Of a stretch of DNA of 64,000 nucleotides, positions 47,066 to 56,027 are shown in pieces. The translations under genes and the position numbers were made by a program. The DNA lies in the NCBI GenBank assembly GCA_021234155.1, contig JAJEKV010000034.1:7982028-8046027 (forward strand), given 5' to 3'. The stretch is from Isoetes taiwanensis. Taxonomy: Eukaryota > Streptophyta > Lycopodiopsida > Isoetales > Isoetaceae. Position 1 is the first letter of the stretch; each line of letters starts with the position of its first letter. Under the pieces are notes generated by a model, which saw only the letters and a program-made list of their open reading frames with translations, had not been told where the DNA came from and searched no databases.

Positions 47066-49027
47066 GTCTCTCCTCCAAAAATTCAACCCATGTCCTCATG
47101 GGTGCATCTTAGAGCACTCATGAAAAATCTAGTTTGTATCTCCCTTTGTGACATCTTCATTGGAACAAACTCAACCATTGATCTAAAATTTTTTTTTTAT
47201 AGTCTGCCTCCTTAATTACTCGGGTCTCTTCCCTTTATGCTTTCACATCTTAATCCTCAATTCAACATACTCCCAAATGAATACAATTTTGTCCCTTAGA
47301 ACTGACCCATCCTTGTCAAACACAATTGCTTAGCCTTCCAATCCAAGATGATGCATCTCCAAACTTGAAAATTCAAAGCTAGCTTCATACAAGTAATTTA
47401 AGCTAAAGGAAAGATACATATTAGATAGCTCCAATGCACGACCCTTCTAATTTTCAATTTAACATACCGCCAAGTCTAAAACTAACTCAAATATTATGAG
47501 TATACTACATATCCAATTCAATATAATAAACATAATGCAGTTAACGCAACTTTTCATAAAGAAGGTACGTGCCATAGAAAAAAAACCCACCATTCCAAAG
47601 AGATACTCAGGTCGAACTAGATATGTAATCTCTTGGGACTTCTTGGGTGGCCAAATCCAAAAAGTAACAAGCAAAATACATAATCAAGTCCCCCAGTCTG
47701 GGTATCTTATAGCTAGGTATGCTTAAGTTGATACAAGGGATCCCATAAGAATTATAACCCATGGTACAGAGAATTCCTCTACGAGTTCATCCAATGACAT
47801 TGAAGTATCCTAGGCTATACACTTGGCCTCTATATTTAGCCTACTTCCATACATATTACCCCATCACACTGGTTAGTCTTTCAACAAGATTTTATAGGCA
47901 TCAATTGCCGTTAATTTCATGAAGCTCTTACTTCATGTATTTCGCTTCACAACTTCAATCAACTTTGATCAGTATCCTTAATCAAGTAATGCAATCACCA
48001 TCCCTCCATTAATTTACAATCACTTCTAGCATGCCAAATAATTACAATACATGGAAGCACCATTACTAGATGTACTTACAACTCTTCTATTACGTTCTAA
48101 GATTTTCAAAAATGGCACTTCCCCATGTCTATACATTCCCCTCGCCTTTATCTCATGTCCGGGCCTTATCGACAACTCTTTCGCTTCAATTTCATGGTTC
48201 ACCTACTACCACGATTAAATATGTTATTCCTCTATTCATCGTCTTCTTCTTCCTTATCCATAAGATAGATAACATTGTTCAATCTTGGCCAATCAATTCT
48301 TCAATCTGCCATAATTTAAGTGTATATCATTCTCTAAATATAAATGCGTAAACCCGACCACTTTGTTCCATTAAGCTTTCTTATACTTCAAGAAGTTTTT
48401 TTCAAGGCCAAGAACTTTTTCAAGGCTATCACCGACTATTCTAGCCATAACCCTAAGGCCAACAACTTTATAGACCTCAAGTAGGACCATGATGTAATCA
48501 TGACATTTCCTTCTACGTCACACATCTGCTATTTACACATGAGCTTCAATCTGACTATCACGCCAATCTTATTTTATAAGCATATCTAAGCATTCTCAAA
48601 ACTTGTCTTACAACCACCGTGTTGTAACCTTATCCCACCATAGCCTGAATGCTATCAACTTAGCAACTTATTGTTATTTCACCACTGGATAGCAATATAT
48701 AGATGTTTGGTTTTCTCATTTTTAGCTTCAAAAGGATGCACCTAACATCACATCAAGAATCTTATTCACCCGATATGGTGAGATGAACCTTCCCTGAATA
48801 TCATAGGCATTATATATCATGCACTGCTTATTCTAAATTTTCTTGCCACCAGAGTATGCTACTACGAGATCACATCTACATTATAAGAAGTGGTTACCAA
48901 AGTGAAACGCAATACCTGTAACTTAATCTCCCTCAAGCATCACTTCCATGCTATGCGCACATTGGCAACCCTTCATAAAACAATTTGTCACGCCTCCTCT
49001 AAGGCCATCATCTCCACATATATTCAA
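47066..49027 (-). other. Internal region of the LTR composite, no ORF recognised
   Basis: Begins (minus-strand 3' end) with a polypurine tract and otherwise shows only short frames in both strands. A gypsy-like origin is suggested by the CTCGAGGACGAGCATAG phrase that precedes the second polypurine tract at 49,293-49,309 (minus strand), common near the 3' end of plant Ty3/gypsy elements. No RT or integrase motif could be read. Confidence 0.5.
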
Positions 49028-49276
49028 TTGAATACTATTAGCATAATCCAACAACCTCAACTTGAATCTAGACTTCGTTATCATACATCCAAGGATCCAA
49101 CTATGCTCTGATACCAACTGTGACGTTCCTAACCGACATGCCCTTAACCAACTGGGCAAAACCGTCTAGACGTTTATGAGTAGTCGCTTCTACCCATTTA
49201 TGCCGGTGTCTCGGGAACCCCCCACAGGCACATTCAAGGTTCGAATACTCGAGTGGTCTACCATGGGCCCGTTATA
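49028..49276 (-). repeat. LTR-A with PBS and leader, mirror copy
   Basis: Reverse complement of 45,382-45,630. The LTR is 49,119-49,276 (158 bp, same length as the left copy) and the PBS complement GCTCTGATACCA is at 49,105-49,116. A polypurine tract (minus strand CTAGTGGGAGAGAC, 49,277-49,290) abuts its 5' end, so on the minus strand this copy looks like a 3' LTR from one side and a 5' LTR from the other. Confidence 0.85.
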
Positions 49277-49416
49277 GTCTCTCCCACTAGAACTATGCTC
49301 GTCCTCGAGCATCCAAGGCTATACCATGTCTATGTCATACCATGTCACAATGATTACCAAGCCTTTGCAAATTACCCATGTATATAAGCACCCATGGAGA
49401 CTCGAACTCGAGACCT

Positions 49417-49428
49417 GCTCTGATACCA
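49417..49428 (-). promoter_or_regulatory. Primer-binding site for LTR-B
   Basis: GCTCTGATACCA on the plus strand (TGGTATCAGAGC on the minus strand), two bases from the LTR-B boundary at 49,431. Confidence 0.9.
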
Positions 49429-49430
49429 AC

Positions 49431-51097
49431 TGTGGATTGGCCCGCCGCTAACCTTTATGGTAACCGAGATCCCATCAATCTCGACCATTGGATCTACTTA
49501 AGCTTAAAAACTTAAGAAATTAACTCATGCATCTGCAACAATAACACTTAGGTAAAGAATTTAATCTTTGTACATATTCTAAGGTTCCAAACATGTACTT
49601 GCCCATTACTCAGCAATATCCCCGCACACTATGAATGATCTTAATAATTGTAACTTCAAGCCCATATATAATAATAATAATAGTAATAATAATCAAGTTT
49701 ATTGAATAGCAATCACACACTTCCACTCTCGCCTTTCCGGCTTGGCTACTTTCCTGAGCATCTCACACCTCTCGCTACACCATCAACCACGGGGTTAGTC
49801 ACATGGACTAAGTGGGGATCGGGGATCTAGGATATATCTTAAAACAATCACCACAAAGCCTTAACTTAGAACAATAACTTAGCCTTACCGTAGCCTCGCC
49901 CCTGCAACCTAGGTTACTTAGTCCAACAAGCATAATCACAATGCATAATTACACCAAGCATGACCATTGCAACTTAATTCCAACATTAAAACACATATAC
50001 AATAACCAAGCAATCATAGCATCAACATTGCAACCAATATTCCTCCTGGTCCGAAAGCAAGGTCAACTCCTACCGATCAGGCCGGTGACATAGAGGCGGG
50101 TAACCACGTGTGTACACACCCATCCACGGCCCAAAGATTGGAGGACCACTTAATCGGCATGACGTTGTACCATATGGTACCAACGCCCGATGTTCAAATA
50201 ATACCATTTACATAGCATCGGCAATAACCGCGAAGTCTAGACCATCGCACCTAGACTCGCCCCGCAGGTCTATATCAAAGAATTATACTACACATAGATC
50301 ACAATACTATGAATTCCACCCAATATCAATTAGGCACATTTCCATATCAAATTTACCTTAGAAATTCCATAATTTACACCTCATGCAACAAAGGAAATCC
50401 TCATATAAACATTACTATCTCTACCATGCAACATGCAATGCCCTGCTTAAGCAAAATACAACCTTCACTAATATCTTATTACTTTTAACTAGATCAACTT
50501 CCTTCAAATTACTACTTATAACCTTAATGACGGTGGCTTCCATAACCCCTCGCTAACTAGTTTATTGAATTGGTTAATATGCTCGCTATCCATTAACCAT
50601 GCATGCCTATTCTATTCTATTCATGACCATGCTCATATGATTTAACTCCAAGTTTATACTACGCTCAAAGCAATCATTATTAAATCAACACAGCCTATAC
50701 AAACACTAGAAAACCCTGGTGTAAGGCTTGATCCCCACTGAATCCCGCTTGCTTCCTCTCAGGCTCCCAAAGAACGCCCCCGGATCTCTCAGACACAACT
50801 CGCCTCCTTCAACAATCCATCTCAATCTATCTCCTTCCAAATGCTTCACCATCACATAAAAGACTTCTTTCCCCATGGAAAACTCCTTCCCCCCTAAGAA
50901 ATCAAGAATAATATTGTTGCACTTATATAACCTAGCAATGCCCTTGCATGCATGCATGCATACACTGCATGCATGGACACATTGCATGCATGTATTCCTA
51001 GCACATAATCATTTATTTTACCTTGAAAATGCACTCTTATATAATGGCAACGTTACTTACATCTTAATGTTGGTGCTAGGTTGCTAGGTCCGTTACA
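49431..51097 (-). repeat. LTR-B, full-length right copy (1,667 bp)
   Basis: On the minus strand it starts TGTAACGGACCTAGC and ends CCAATCCACA, immediately followed by the PBS. It contains a palindromic GCATGCATGCATGCAT cluster (50,944-50,990) and an (AAT)n run near 49,668. Its outer end adjoins the target duplication TAGTA at 51,098. Confidence 0.88.
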
Positions 51098-51495
51098 TAG
51101 TACACCCTAATAAGGCCATACATCTGTCCCTTAGAAATTTCATGAATGAACTCTGATATGTATGCATCCAGAGAGTGTGCTAAATATCCAGCACGAAGAA
51201 GAGGCCTCAATTGCTGTAGCATCTCGTCCAGATAAGGAGGGGGTTCAAGAATTCCCCTCATTGCAAGTCTCCTATAACATTCAGATGGATTAATTTCCAT
51301 CAGTGGCTCATGACCACAATCAAATCGCTCCAGAATGAAGTTGATCAACTCCATTGTAAGCTCCTTGGTGGGACTGTGGTGCAACCTCCACTCCAAGAAA
51401 TGGTCCCATAGCTCATCCATTCCAGGCCACACAGAATGCCTGGGGCATGCTTGCAGGCCTTCTGGAGTAGCCCAGGGAGGATTGGGTCCAATCAT
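51098..51495 (-). pseudogene. N-terminal part of ORF U1, split by LTR insertion
   Basis: Minus-strand frame with a likely start at 51,495 (MIGPNPPWATPEGL). Upstream in-frame codons come from a purine-rich repeat and would give an improbable Leu-rich extension. It reads GMDELWDHFLEWRL, ELTMELINFILERF, MEINPSECYRRLAMRGILEP, then LRPLLRAGYLAHS and GQMYGLIRVY, where the LTR insertion interrupts it. The remainder lies at 45,178-45,381. Predicted soluble and helical. Clearly homologous to ORF U2 at 52.4-52.9 kb (LINFI, EEIN/MEIN, LEPP, paired Leu-rich helices). The family is not known to me. Confidence 0.7.
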
Positions 51496-51496
51496 T

Positions 51497-51960
51497 TGCA
51501 CAAGCAAGCAAGGAACAAGGAGCAGAGCAAGGAACAAGGAGCAAGAAGCAAGGAAGAAGACCAAGTAGCAAGGAACAAGGATCAAGATCAAGTAGGAAGA
51601 AGCAAGGAACAAGGAAGATCAAGGAGCAAGAAGATCAAGGAACAAGGAAGACCAAGTAGCAAGAACCAGGTAGATGAAGTAGCAAGGAACAAGGATCAAG
51701 ATCAAGTAGCAAGAAGCAAGGAACAAGGAAGATCATGGAACAAGGAAGCAAGGAACAAGATCAAGTAGCAAGATCAAGAGCAAGGAACAAGACCAAGTAG
51801 CATGAAGTAGCACGAAGATGAAGGAGCAAGAAGCAAGGATCAAGATCAATTAGCAAAGAACACGGAACACAAGGTGAGAAGTGAAAGCAAGGTGAGAACA
51901 CGAGAAGTGAAAGCAATGTGAAAACATGGAACAAAGGTGAGAAGTGAAAGCAAGGTGAAA
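51497..51960 (+). repeat. Purine-rich minisatellite (AGCAAGGAACAAGGA type)
   Basis: Variants of AGCAAGGAACAAGGA and AGATCAAGTAGC repeat for about 460 bp just upstream of ORF U1. The open frames across it (plus strand, Lys/Gln/Arg rich; minus strand, Leu rich) are repeat artefacts. Confidence 0.85.
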
Positions 51961-52116
51961 GAATTTATAGCTACGAATCCAATAATGTTGAAGTATAATA
52001 CTAATATTGTTGAAGTATAATACCAAGAAAGTTGAAGAATAATACCAACATTGCTGAAGTATTATACCCTTTGGTGGTGGCGAAAGATGGGCCCGTAACT
52101 AAACTGGATCCACGTA

Positions 52117-52200
52117 TTTCGCACTGTAGCCACGGTGCGAAATAGGCACTTCAATAATTTTTAACTGAGGCGATTTTGCACCGTGGCCACGGTCTCGAAT
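52117..52200. repeat. Hairpin array S2, locus 2 (2 units)
   Basis: Units at 52,117-52,142 (TTTCGCACTGTAG and CCACGGTGCGAAA) and 52,174-52,199, 57 bp apart. The spacer contains 'ATAGGCACTTCAATAATTT', like locus 1. It lies about 200 bp beyond the 3' end of ORF U2. Confidence 0.88.
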
Positions 52201-52392
52201 ATGACCACAAATAAAACATTCACATGAGAAAATACAAGGAAAATGGTAGAAGAAACCATTCAATTACACTAAAAGTGTAAGATTGCCAAGATAATACATG
52301 ATAATATGAGGATGTTACTTAATTACACGGAAATCACTTGCTTATATACTTAATTTCCATGAAAATCTTTATACCAGTCCAGTGGAGTATCT

Positions 52393-52911
52393 TCACCGTG
52401 ATATGTAATGATTATGTGCCGTGGTGCTTATGTAGCCATAGGTCACGTGTATCCCAAGGAATTGTATCCCAGGTGGGGAATCTAGACAGTAAGCACAGGA
52501 TGTTGAAGTCAAGGGAACGGAATAGGAGCTTACCAACATCCACAAAAAGATTTGTAATGGAAGTCGAAAGTTCAATGAGGATATAAATCCTATTCTTCTC
52601 ATTAGTAGGAATGACCGTAGGCACATAATGATCCGAGAGTAGGCCATGAAACCATGGAAAAGCATGTCCTTCAACTGTTCTAGCCTATCTTCTAAATCTG
52701 AGGGGGGTTCAAGAAGTCCCAAAGCACTTAGAGTGAACATTGCTTGACTCGAATTGATTTCCTCCAGTTGAGGGAGATGACGAGTATAGCGATCGATAAT
52801 GAAGTTGATCAGTTTGCCTTTGCAAGCTCGTGGTTGGACCGTGACGCCATCGATGCTCCCAAAAGTTGTTAAAAAAATCATCAAAAGTGCATCGATTAAC
52901 TCTCGCCGCAT
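52393..52911 (-). CDS. ORF U2, paralogue of the split ORF U1
   Basis: The minus-strand frame from 52,911 reads ALLMIFLTTFGSIDGV, GKLINFIIDRYTRHLP, LEEINSSQAMF, LGLLEPPSDLEDRLEQLKD and LFHGFMAYS. Near 52,640 the homology moves to the frame 52,412-52,624 (NRIYILIELS, NLFVDVGKLLFR, RFPTWDTIPWDT), so one indel separates the halves. Every block has a counterpart in the same order in U1 (51,495 to 51,098, then 45,381 to 45,178), proving a duplicated gene about 170-200 codons long. No intron is visible. Function unknown. Convergent with nothing on its left but the S2 array. Confidence 0.6.
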   Translation of the reverse strand: MRRELIDALLMIFLTTFGSIDGVTVQPRACKGKLINFIIDRYTRHLPQLEEINSSQAMFTLSALGLLEPPSDLEDRLEQLKDMLFHGFMAYSRIIMCLRSFLLMRRIGFISSLNFRLPLQIFLWMLVSSYSVPLTSTSCAYCLDSPPGIQFLGIHVTYGYISTTAHNHYISR

Positions 52912-53110
52912 GCTTGCGGTATTCCGATCAGCCCAACAGGATGTTCTTGCAAAGTTACCATTTGCAAGAAACTAGTGGAGCGCAAGGAACAACTAGTGGA
53001 GCGCACAGGCAAAAAAAGAGCAACAAGAAGCGGACAGGGAGGCAAGGAGCATGCAAACAAGAAGGAGACAAAGACAATGAAGGCATAGATGCCTATTTAA
53101 AGAGAAATCA

Positions 53111-53139
53111 GGTATATATGCTATATACGTACATTATAT
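53111..53139 (+). promoter_or_regulatory. Duplicated AT-rich upstream element, copy 1
   Basis: GTATATATGCTATATACGTA followed by CATTATA lies about 200 bp before ORF V1. A near-identical element precedes ORF V2 at 53,600. Its TATA-like content suggests a promoter; this is not shown. Confidence 0.5.
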
Positions 53140-53174
53140 TTATATATTATAGCTCATGTAGCATACGAGTACCA

Positions 53175-53282
53175 TACAAGTATGTATATGATAATAATTT
53201 TGGTATGTATATACCATCAATAATTTCTATGTATATACCATCAATAATTTTGGTGGGTATATACCATCAATAATTTTGGTGG
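53175..53282 (+). repeat. 32-bp AT-rich tandem repeat, about 3.5 units
   Basis: ATATACCATCAATAATTT with 'tggtgggt/tggtatgt' repeats at about 53,205, 53,229, 53,256 and partly 53,285, directly upstream of ORF V1. Confidence 0.85.
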
Positions 53283-53335
53283 GTATAAATATACATCAAA
53301 TTGCCGAGTGCAGCAATATTGGCCTCCGTCTAGCC

Positions 53336-53584
53336 ATGTGGTCTCATTCTGGTCCTGAACGTGATTCCATTACCTGCAAGATGAATCACGAAAATTTCAA
53401 GCAGTGTCGCGAGCGAGAAATACCCATGGAAGACTGGATGACCACTGCCGTTCTCAATCCTCGCTATTATCCTGATCCCTTCGATGTTATCATCCATCTA
53501 ATATGGAATAGAGAGCATCAAATGTACATGATAGAAAAGATCACTGGGGTGCCTGGTGACAATGACTCAGAAGAGTCCCCCTAA
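53336..53584 (+). CDS. ORF V1, small uncharacterised protein (82 aa)
   Basis: I chose ATG 53,336 because it gives a product almost the same length as its neighbour V2. Conserved blocks: ERDSITCKM (residues 8-16), QCREREIPMEDW (22-34), PFDVIIHLIWNREHQMY (47-64) and IEKITGVPG, with an acidic C-terminus. V2 repeats the plan (DSITC, C..R.IP..W, VIHL.W..E...Y.I..IT..P, acidic tail). The frame is intact, unlike most frames in the window. Two conserved cysteines and an alternating hydrophobic IIHLIW/VVIHLW strand suggest a small alpha/beta fold. No signal peptide. The family is unknown to me. Tandem with V2, same strand. Confidence 0.65.
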   Translation: MWSHSGPERDSITCKMNHENFKQCREREIPMEDWMTTAVLNPRYYPDPFDVIIHLIWNREHQMYMIEKITGVPGDNDSEESP

Positions 53585-53599
53585 ATCAATACTCAGAAT

Positions 53600-53627
53600 G
53601 TATATACGCTATATACGTACATTATAT
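53600..53627 (+). promoter_or_regulatory. Duplicated AT-rich upstream element, copy 2
   Basis: GTATATACGCTATATACGTA followed by CATTATAT, about 147 bp before ATG 53,747. With copy 1 it shows that the duplication included upstream DNA as well as the ORF. Confidence 0.55.
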
Positions 53628-53746
53628 ACATGTGTATTTTGTACATTATGCTCGTATGTATAACCAATAATGCTGCTACAGTGCATGTCAATAATTTTGT
53701 TCGATATAAGTACGGTTCCACTCAATGCAGAAGGCATCCATTTGCT

Positions 53747-53998
53747 ATGTCTCGGCCTCCTCGTCCCGAAGATATGGACTCCATTACTTGCACTATGACA
53801 TATAATGATCTTTATAGATGTTCTCAGAGGGGTATCCCCCTTGATCCCTGGCTGGAAGGAGTAGCAGAGGGCCGAAATCGTTCTTCCGGAGGGTTTTATC
53901 GTGTTGTTATCCACCTTTGGAGGGTTCCAGAGCGTGGCGTCTATGAGATTAATCGCATCACTCAACTACCTTTTCATGATGATCCCGATCGCGAATAA
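53747..53998 (+). CDS. ORF V2, paralogue of V1 (83 aa)
   Basis: ATG 53,747 opens MSRPPRPEDMDSITC. The 39 upstream in-frame codons are in AT-rich DNA and have no match in V1. Conserved with V1: DSITC (11-15), RCSQRGIPLDPW (24-35), FYRVVIHLWRVPE (50-62), the Tyr and IN.IT pair, and an acidic tail HDDPDRE. The frame is intact with a stop at 53,996-53,998. It ends about 210 bp before the S2 hairpin array at 54.2 kb, opposite the H3-like gene, which converges on the same array from the other side. Function unknown. Confidence 0.65.
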   Translation: MSRPPRPEDMDSITCTMTYNDLYRCSQRGIPLDPWLEGVAEGRNRSSGGFYRVVIHLWRVPERGVYEINRITQLPFHDDPDRE

Positions 53999-54009
53999 GC
54001 TTCTTCATT

Positions 54010-54072
54010 CATGTATGCTATGCCTCTTATATGAGTTCTATGTACATGCTATGCCTCTTATATGAGTTATAA
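54010..54072 (+). repeat. Short tandem repeat after ORF V2
   Basis: ATGCTATGCCTCTTATATGA occurs at 54,015 and 54,048. Confidence 0.9.
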
Positions 54073-54204
54073 GTATGTAACCATAAGTGATACATGTGAT
54101 CCGGGCTATTTACCGCGACATTTTCAATTTGGAAAGCTCTTGGCCATTTTCCTTACGTAGATTCTAAATTCGATTCAAGCATTCTCTTCGCAATGTGTGG
54201 AATA

Positions 54205-54415
54205 ATGCGCTTCGCACCGTGAAGTCACGGTCGCGAAATTGCGCCTCCAAAACTTTGGAACCACTATTTTTTCGACAGGCCTACTGCATGTGAAATAGAC
54301 CTTCCCAAAGAATGTGGAATAGTCATTTTCAGATCGGTATGGCGGCGGCTTGAAATAGACCTTCCCACGTAATGTGGAATAGTCATTTTCGCACCGTGGC
54401 CACGATCAACACTAG
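54205..54415. repeat. Hairpin array S2, locus 3 (4 units)
   Basis: Units about 60 bp apart at 54,209, 54,268, 54,327 and 54,387. The first (TTCGCACCGTG / CACGGTCGCGAAA) and fourth (TTTTCGCACCGTGGCCACG) keep the stem, the middle ones are decayed. The spacer here differs from locus 1 (GACCTTCCCAAAGAATGTGG and AATAGTCATTTTC). It lies between convergent 3' ends of V2 and the H3-like gene. Confidence 0.85.
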
Positions 54416-54537
54416 TAATAAATGCACAGCCGCAATAAATAGAATAGCAAATAATTACAGATAAATATAAAACACTCATCACGATAAATACTAAAACACT
54501 CATATATTAACAAACAAAAAAGTGTTACAAAAGGATG

Positions 54538-54935
54538 CTAAGGGAGGCATCCACGGAAGTATCTAGCTAAGGCATAGTCGTTGTCTCAAGACAAGAACAC
54601 GCCCTCTGTGGTATCACACAACAAATGGACACTTGTCCTCAAAGAGGCTAATTAGATGAGCCTCTGCTGCCTCTTGCAGTATGTCCAAGGCCTCTGCTTG
54701 GATTCTATTCACCTCCTCCTCCACCATCGGGACGAAGTCTGGTGCTCTGTCCCTCCTCTTCCTCCTTGATTCCTTCCTCCTCTCAATAATTTCCTGCATC
54801 TCAAACCTGACCATTCTAGCAAAGGCAAGCTTGGGAATCGAGGTCGGGTGCGTGCCGCCAAGATCTAATCTCCCTCAAAGCCCGAGTGCCGGAGGAGCAC
54901 CCTTCATCTTCTCGGGCCACCATATCTAACACTAG
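54538..54935 (-). pseudogene. Divergent histone H3-like gene (CENH3-like?), frame-broken
   Basis: Histone H3 forms the nucleosome core with H4. Minus-strand reading: SGTRALREIRSW and RHAPDL (54,845-54,896) match the H3 alpha-N block (PGTVALREIRKY). One frame over, IPKLAFARMVR (54,806-54,838) matches IRKLPFQRLVR. After a charged insert of about 18 residues (ERRKESRRKRRDR, 54,742-54,781), absent from ordinary H3, comes alpha-2, QAEALDILQEAAEAHLISL then FED (54,635-54,700). A shifted frame ends LARYFRG (H3: LARRIRG) before a stop at 54,538. The long loop and QAEAL suggest CENH3, but loop 2 (the AIHAKRVT region of H3) is replaced. The upstream tail is Lys/Pro/Ser rich. Three lesions (two frameshifts, one stop) may be decay or sequencing error. 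No intron seen. Confidence 0.72.
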
Positions 54936-55119
54936 GCTCCCCTTCCTTAGGCTTCCGCTATTACCAAGCTTATCAGTCTCCTTGCCCGCATCTCTCTCGC
55001 CTTGTCTCAGATTAGGAACAAGCCTAGGAGGCTTTGCCGCTTCGGATTTCTTCGCCTGATTTTAGCTTTCGGGCCGGGCTTCCTATTACCTGCTCCACTC
55101 GAACTAGGTTTCCCGGATC

Positions 55120-55265
55120 AACATGCCGGTCCACCCGATGATGATCTTGTCGGGCGGCTGATCCCGCCGATCTTGCCGGACCACCGATGCCGATCTTGCC
55201 GGGCCCGCCTCGATCCTCGCTGATTATGCCGACCACCGATGCCGGTCATGCCGCACTTCCATAGT
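55120..55265. repeat. GC-rich minisatellite, GATCTTGCCGG/ACCACCGATGCC unit
   Basis: About four degenerate units of 30-36 bp ('gatcttgccggaccaccgatgcc', 'gatcttgccgggcccgcctcg', 'gattatgccgaccaccgatgcc'). It stands out against the AT-rich surroundings. It may extend the N-terminal low-complexity region of the H3-like gene on the minus strand, but the frame is unclear. Confidence 0.6.
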
Positions 55266-55668
55266 CTCCGCAGCTTCTTCCTCCCCACCACCGCCAAACG
55301 CTTTGGAATGCAATAGTGGTCCCAACGCCCGAGACGAGGAGACAGCCATTTCATGAGCCACCGGGCACCATGGTTTCCCGGGTCAACCGCCAAAGCACTG
55401 GCCGTGTAGAACCCCCTATGGTTTCAACATGTAATCTAGCTCATTACACAAGAACCGAATGGCCGCGGACTCGCTTGGACATGGATGACATCAACTGGGC
55501 CACACAACGTATGACCCGACGGCTTCCTCCAATGTCTCCGCCTGGGGTGGGGAACGGCAGTCGGGCCGTTGGATCCAGAGTCGTGGTCCACCGCTACCAC
55601 AATACGCTATCCGAATCGAATATTGTGGCGATAAAGGGCGTCACGAAAAAACTCCTTCCCCAACAACC

Positions 55669-55953
55669 TTACCAAAGAAAGAAGGTGACCACTAGAAGCA
55701 CGGTCGGTTTTGAATATTCGCCCACACTATTATTAATAGTGTGGACGACATTTCCAAGGGTTTGCCGCCAAGTCTTCAGAAGGACAACCTCCTCTACGCC
55801 CATCTGGCGGCTTGTGATGGGAATAACCGCCTTTGCCCTCTCCGTGATTGAATAGAAGTCTCGGCTACCGCTAGTAATGACCTCATCAACATTCTCGGCG
55901 CCGGCAAGCGTTTCATTTTGTGGGATTTCAGAGCTAGCGCCTTCCATGGACAT
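55669..55953 (-). CDS. Unrecognised ORF, 94 codons
   Basis: The minus-strand frame starts MSMEGASSEIPQNETLAGAE, continues DFYSITERAKAVIPITSRQM and GVEEVVLLKTWRQTLGNVV, and ends in TVLLVVTFFLW. A plus-strand frame (55,316-55,855) overlaps it, so strand choice is tentative; the minus frame agrees with its neighbours. The GV…NVV spacing faintly suggests a histone-fold helix, but I could not align it and do not claim it. Its start lies about 80 bp from the S2 array at 56.03 kb. Confidence 0.3.
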   Translation of the reverse strand: MSMEGASSEIPQNETLAGAENVDEVITSGSRDFYSITERAKAVIPITSRQMGVEEVVLLKTWRQTLGNVVHTINNSVGEYSKPTVLLVVTFFLW

Positions 55954-56027
55954 GAGCGGATTTTAGCAAGGAGAAGAAATTCAATTAAGCAATATTGTCT
56001 GTCCCGATCCCATAAACCCCTAGACTG

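Larger units (their letters stand above)
45382..51097. mobile_element. Composite LTR retrotransposon insertion with mirror-image arms, TSD TAGTA
   Basis: A 5.7-kb insertion flanked by the 5-bp duplication TAGTA (45,377-45,381 and 51,098-51,102). From the left it contains: LTR-A, its PBS and leader (45,382-45,630, plus strand); a left-truncated LTR-B in minus orientation (to 47,065) with its polypurine tract; about 2 kb of internal DNA; a reverse-complement copy of the same 249-bp LTR-A/PBS/leader (49,028-49,276) with a polypurine tract; then a minus-strand PBS and a full-length LTR-B (49,431-51,097). The outer ends TATAACGG and CCGTTACA are inverted relative to each other. No gag or pol could be read. 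This is not a normal element. Autointegration, template switching, or nested insertion with rearrangement would all be possible origins. Confidence 0.8.

Noticed and set aside
51436-51768. Lys/Gln/Arg-rich plus-strand ORF and the Leu-rich N-terminal extension of U1 on the other strand
   Set aside because: Both come from the AGCAAGGAACAAGGA minisatellite. A start inside unique sequence at 51,495 is more sensible.
55669-55953. Possible histone H4-like reading (GV…NVV…SKPTV)
   Set aside because: Helix spacing is short by about six residues and the diagnostic H4 words are absent, so it is left as unrecognised.
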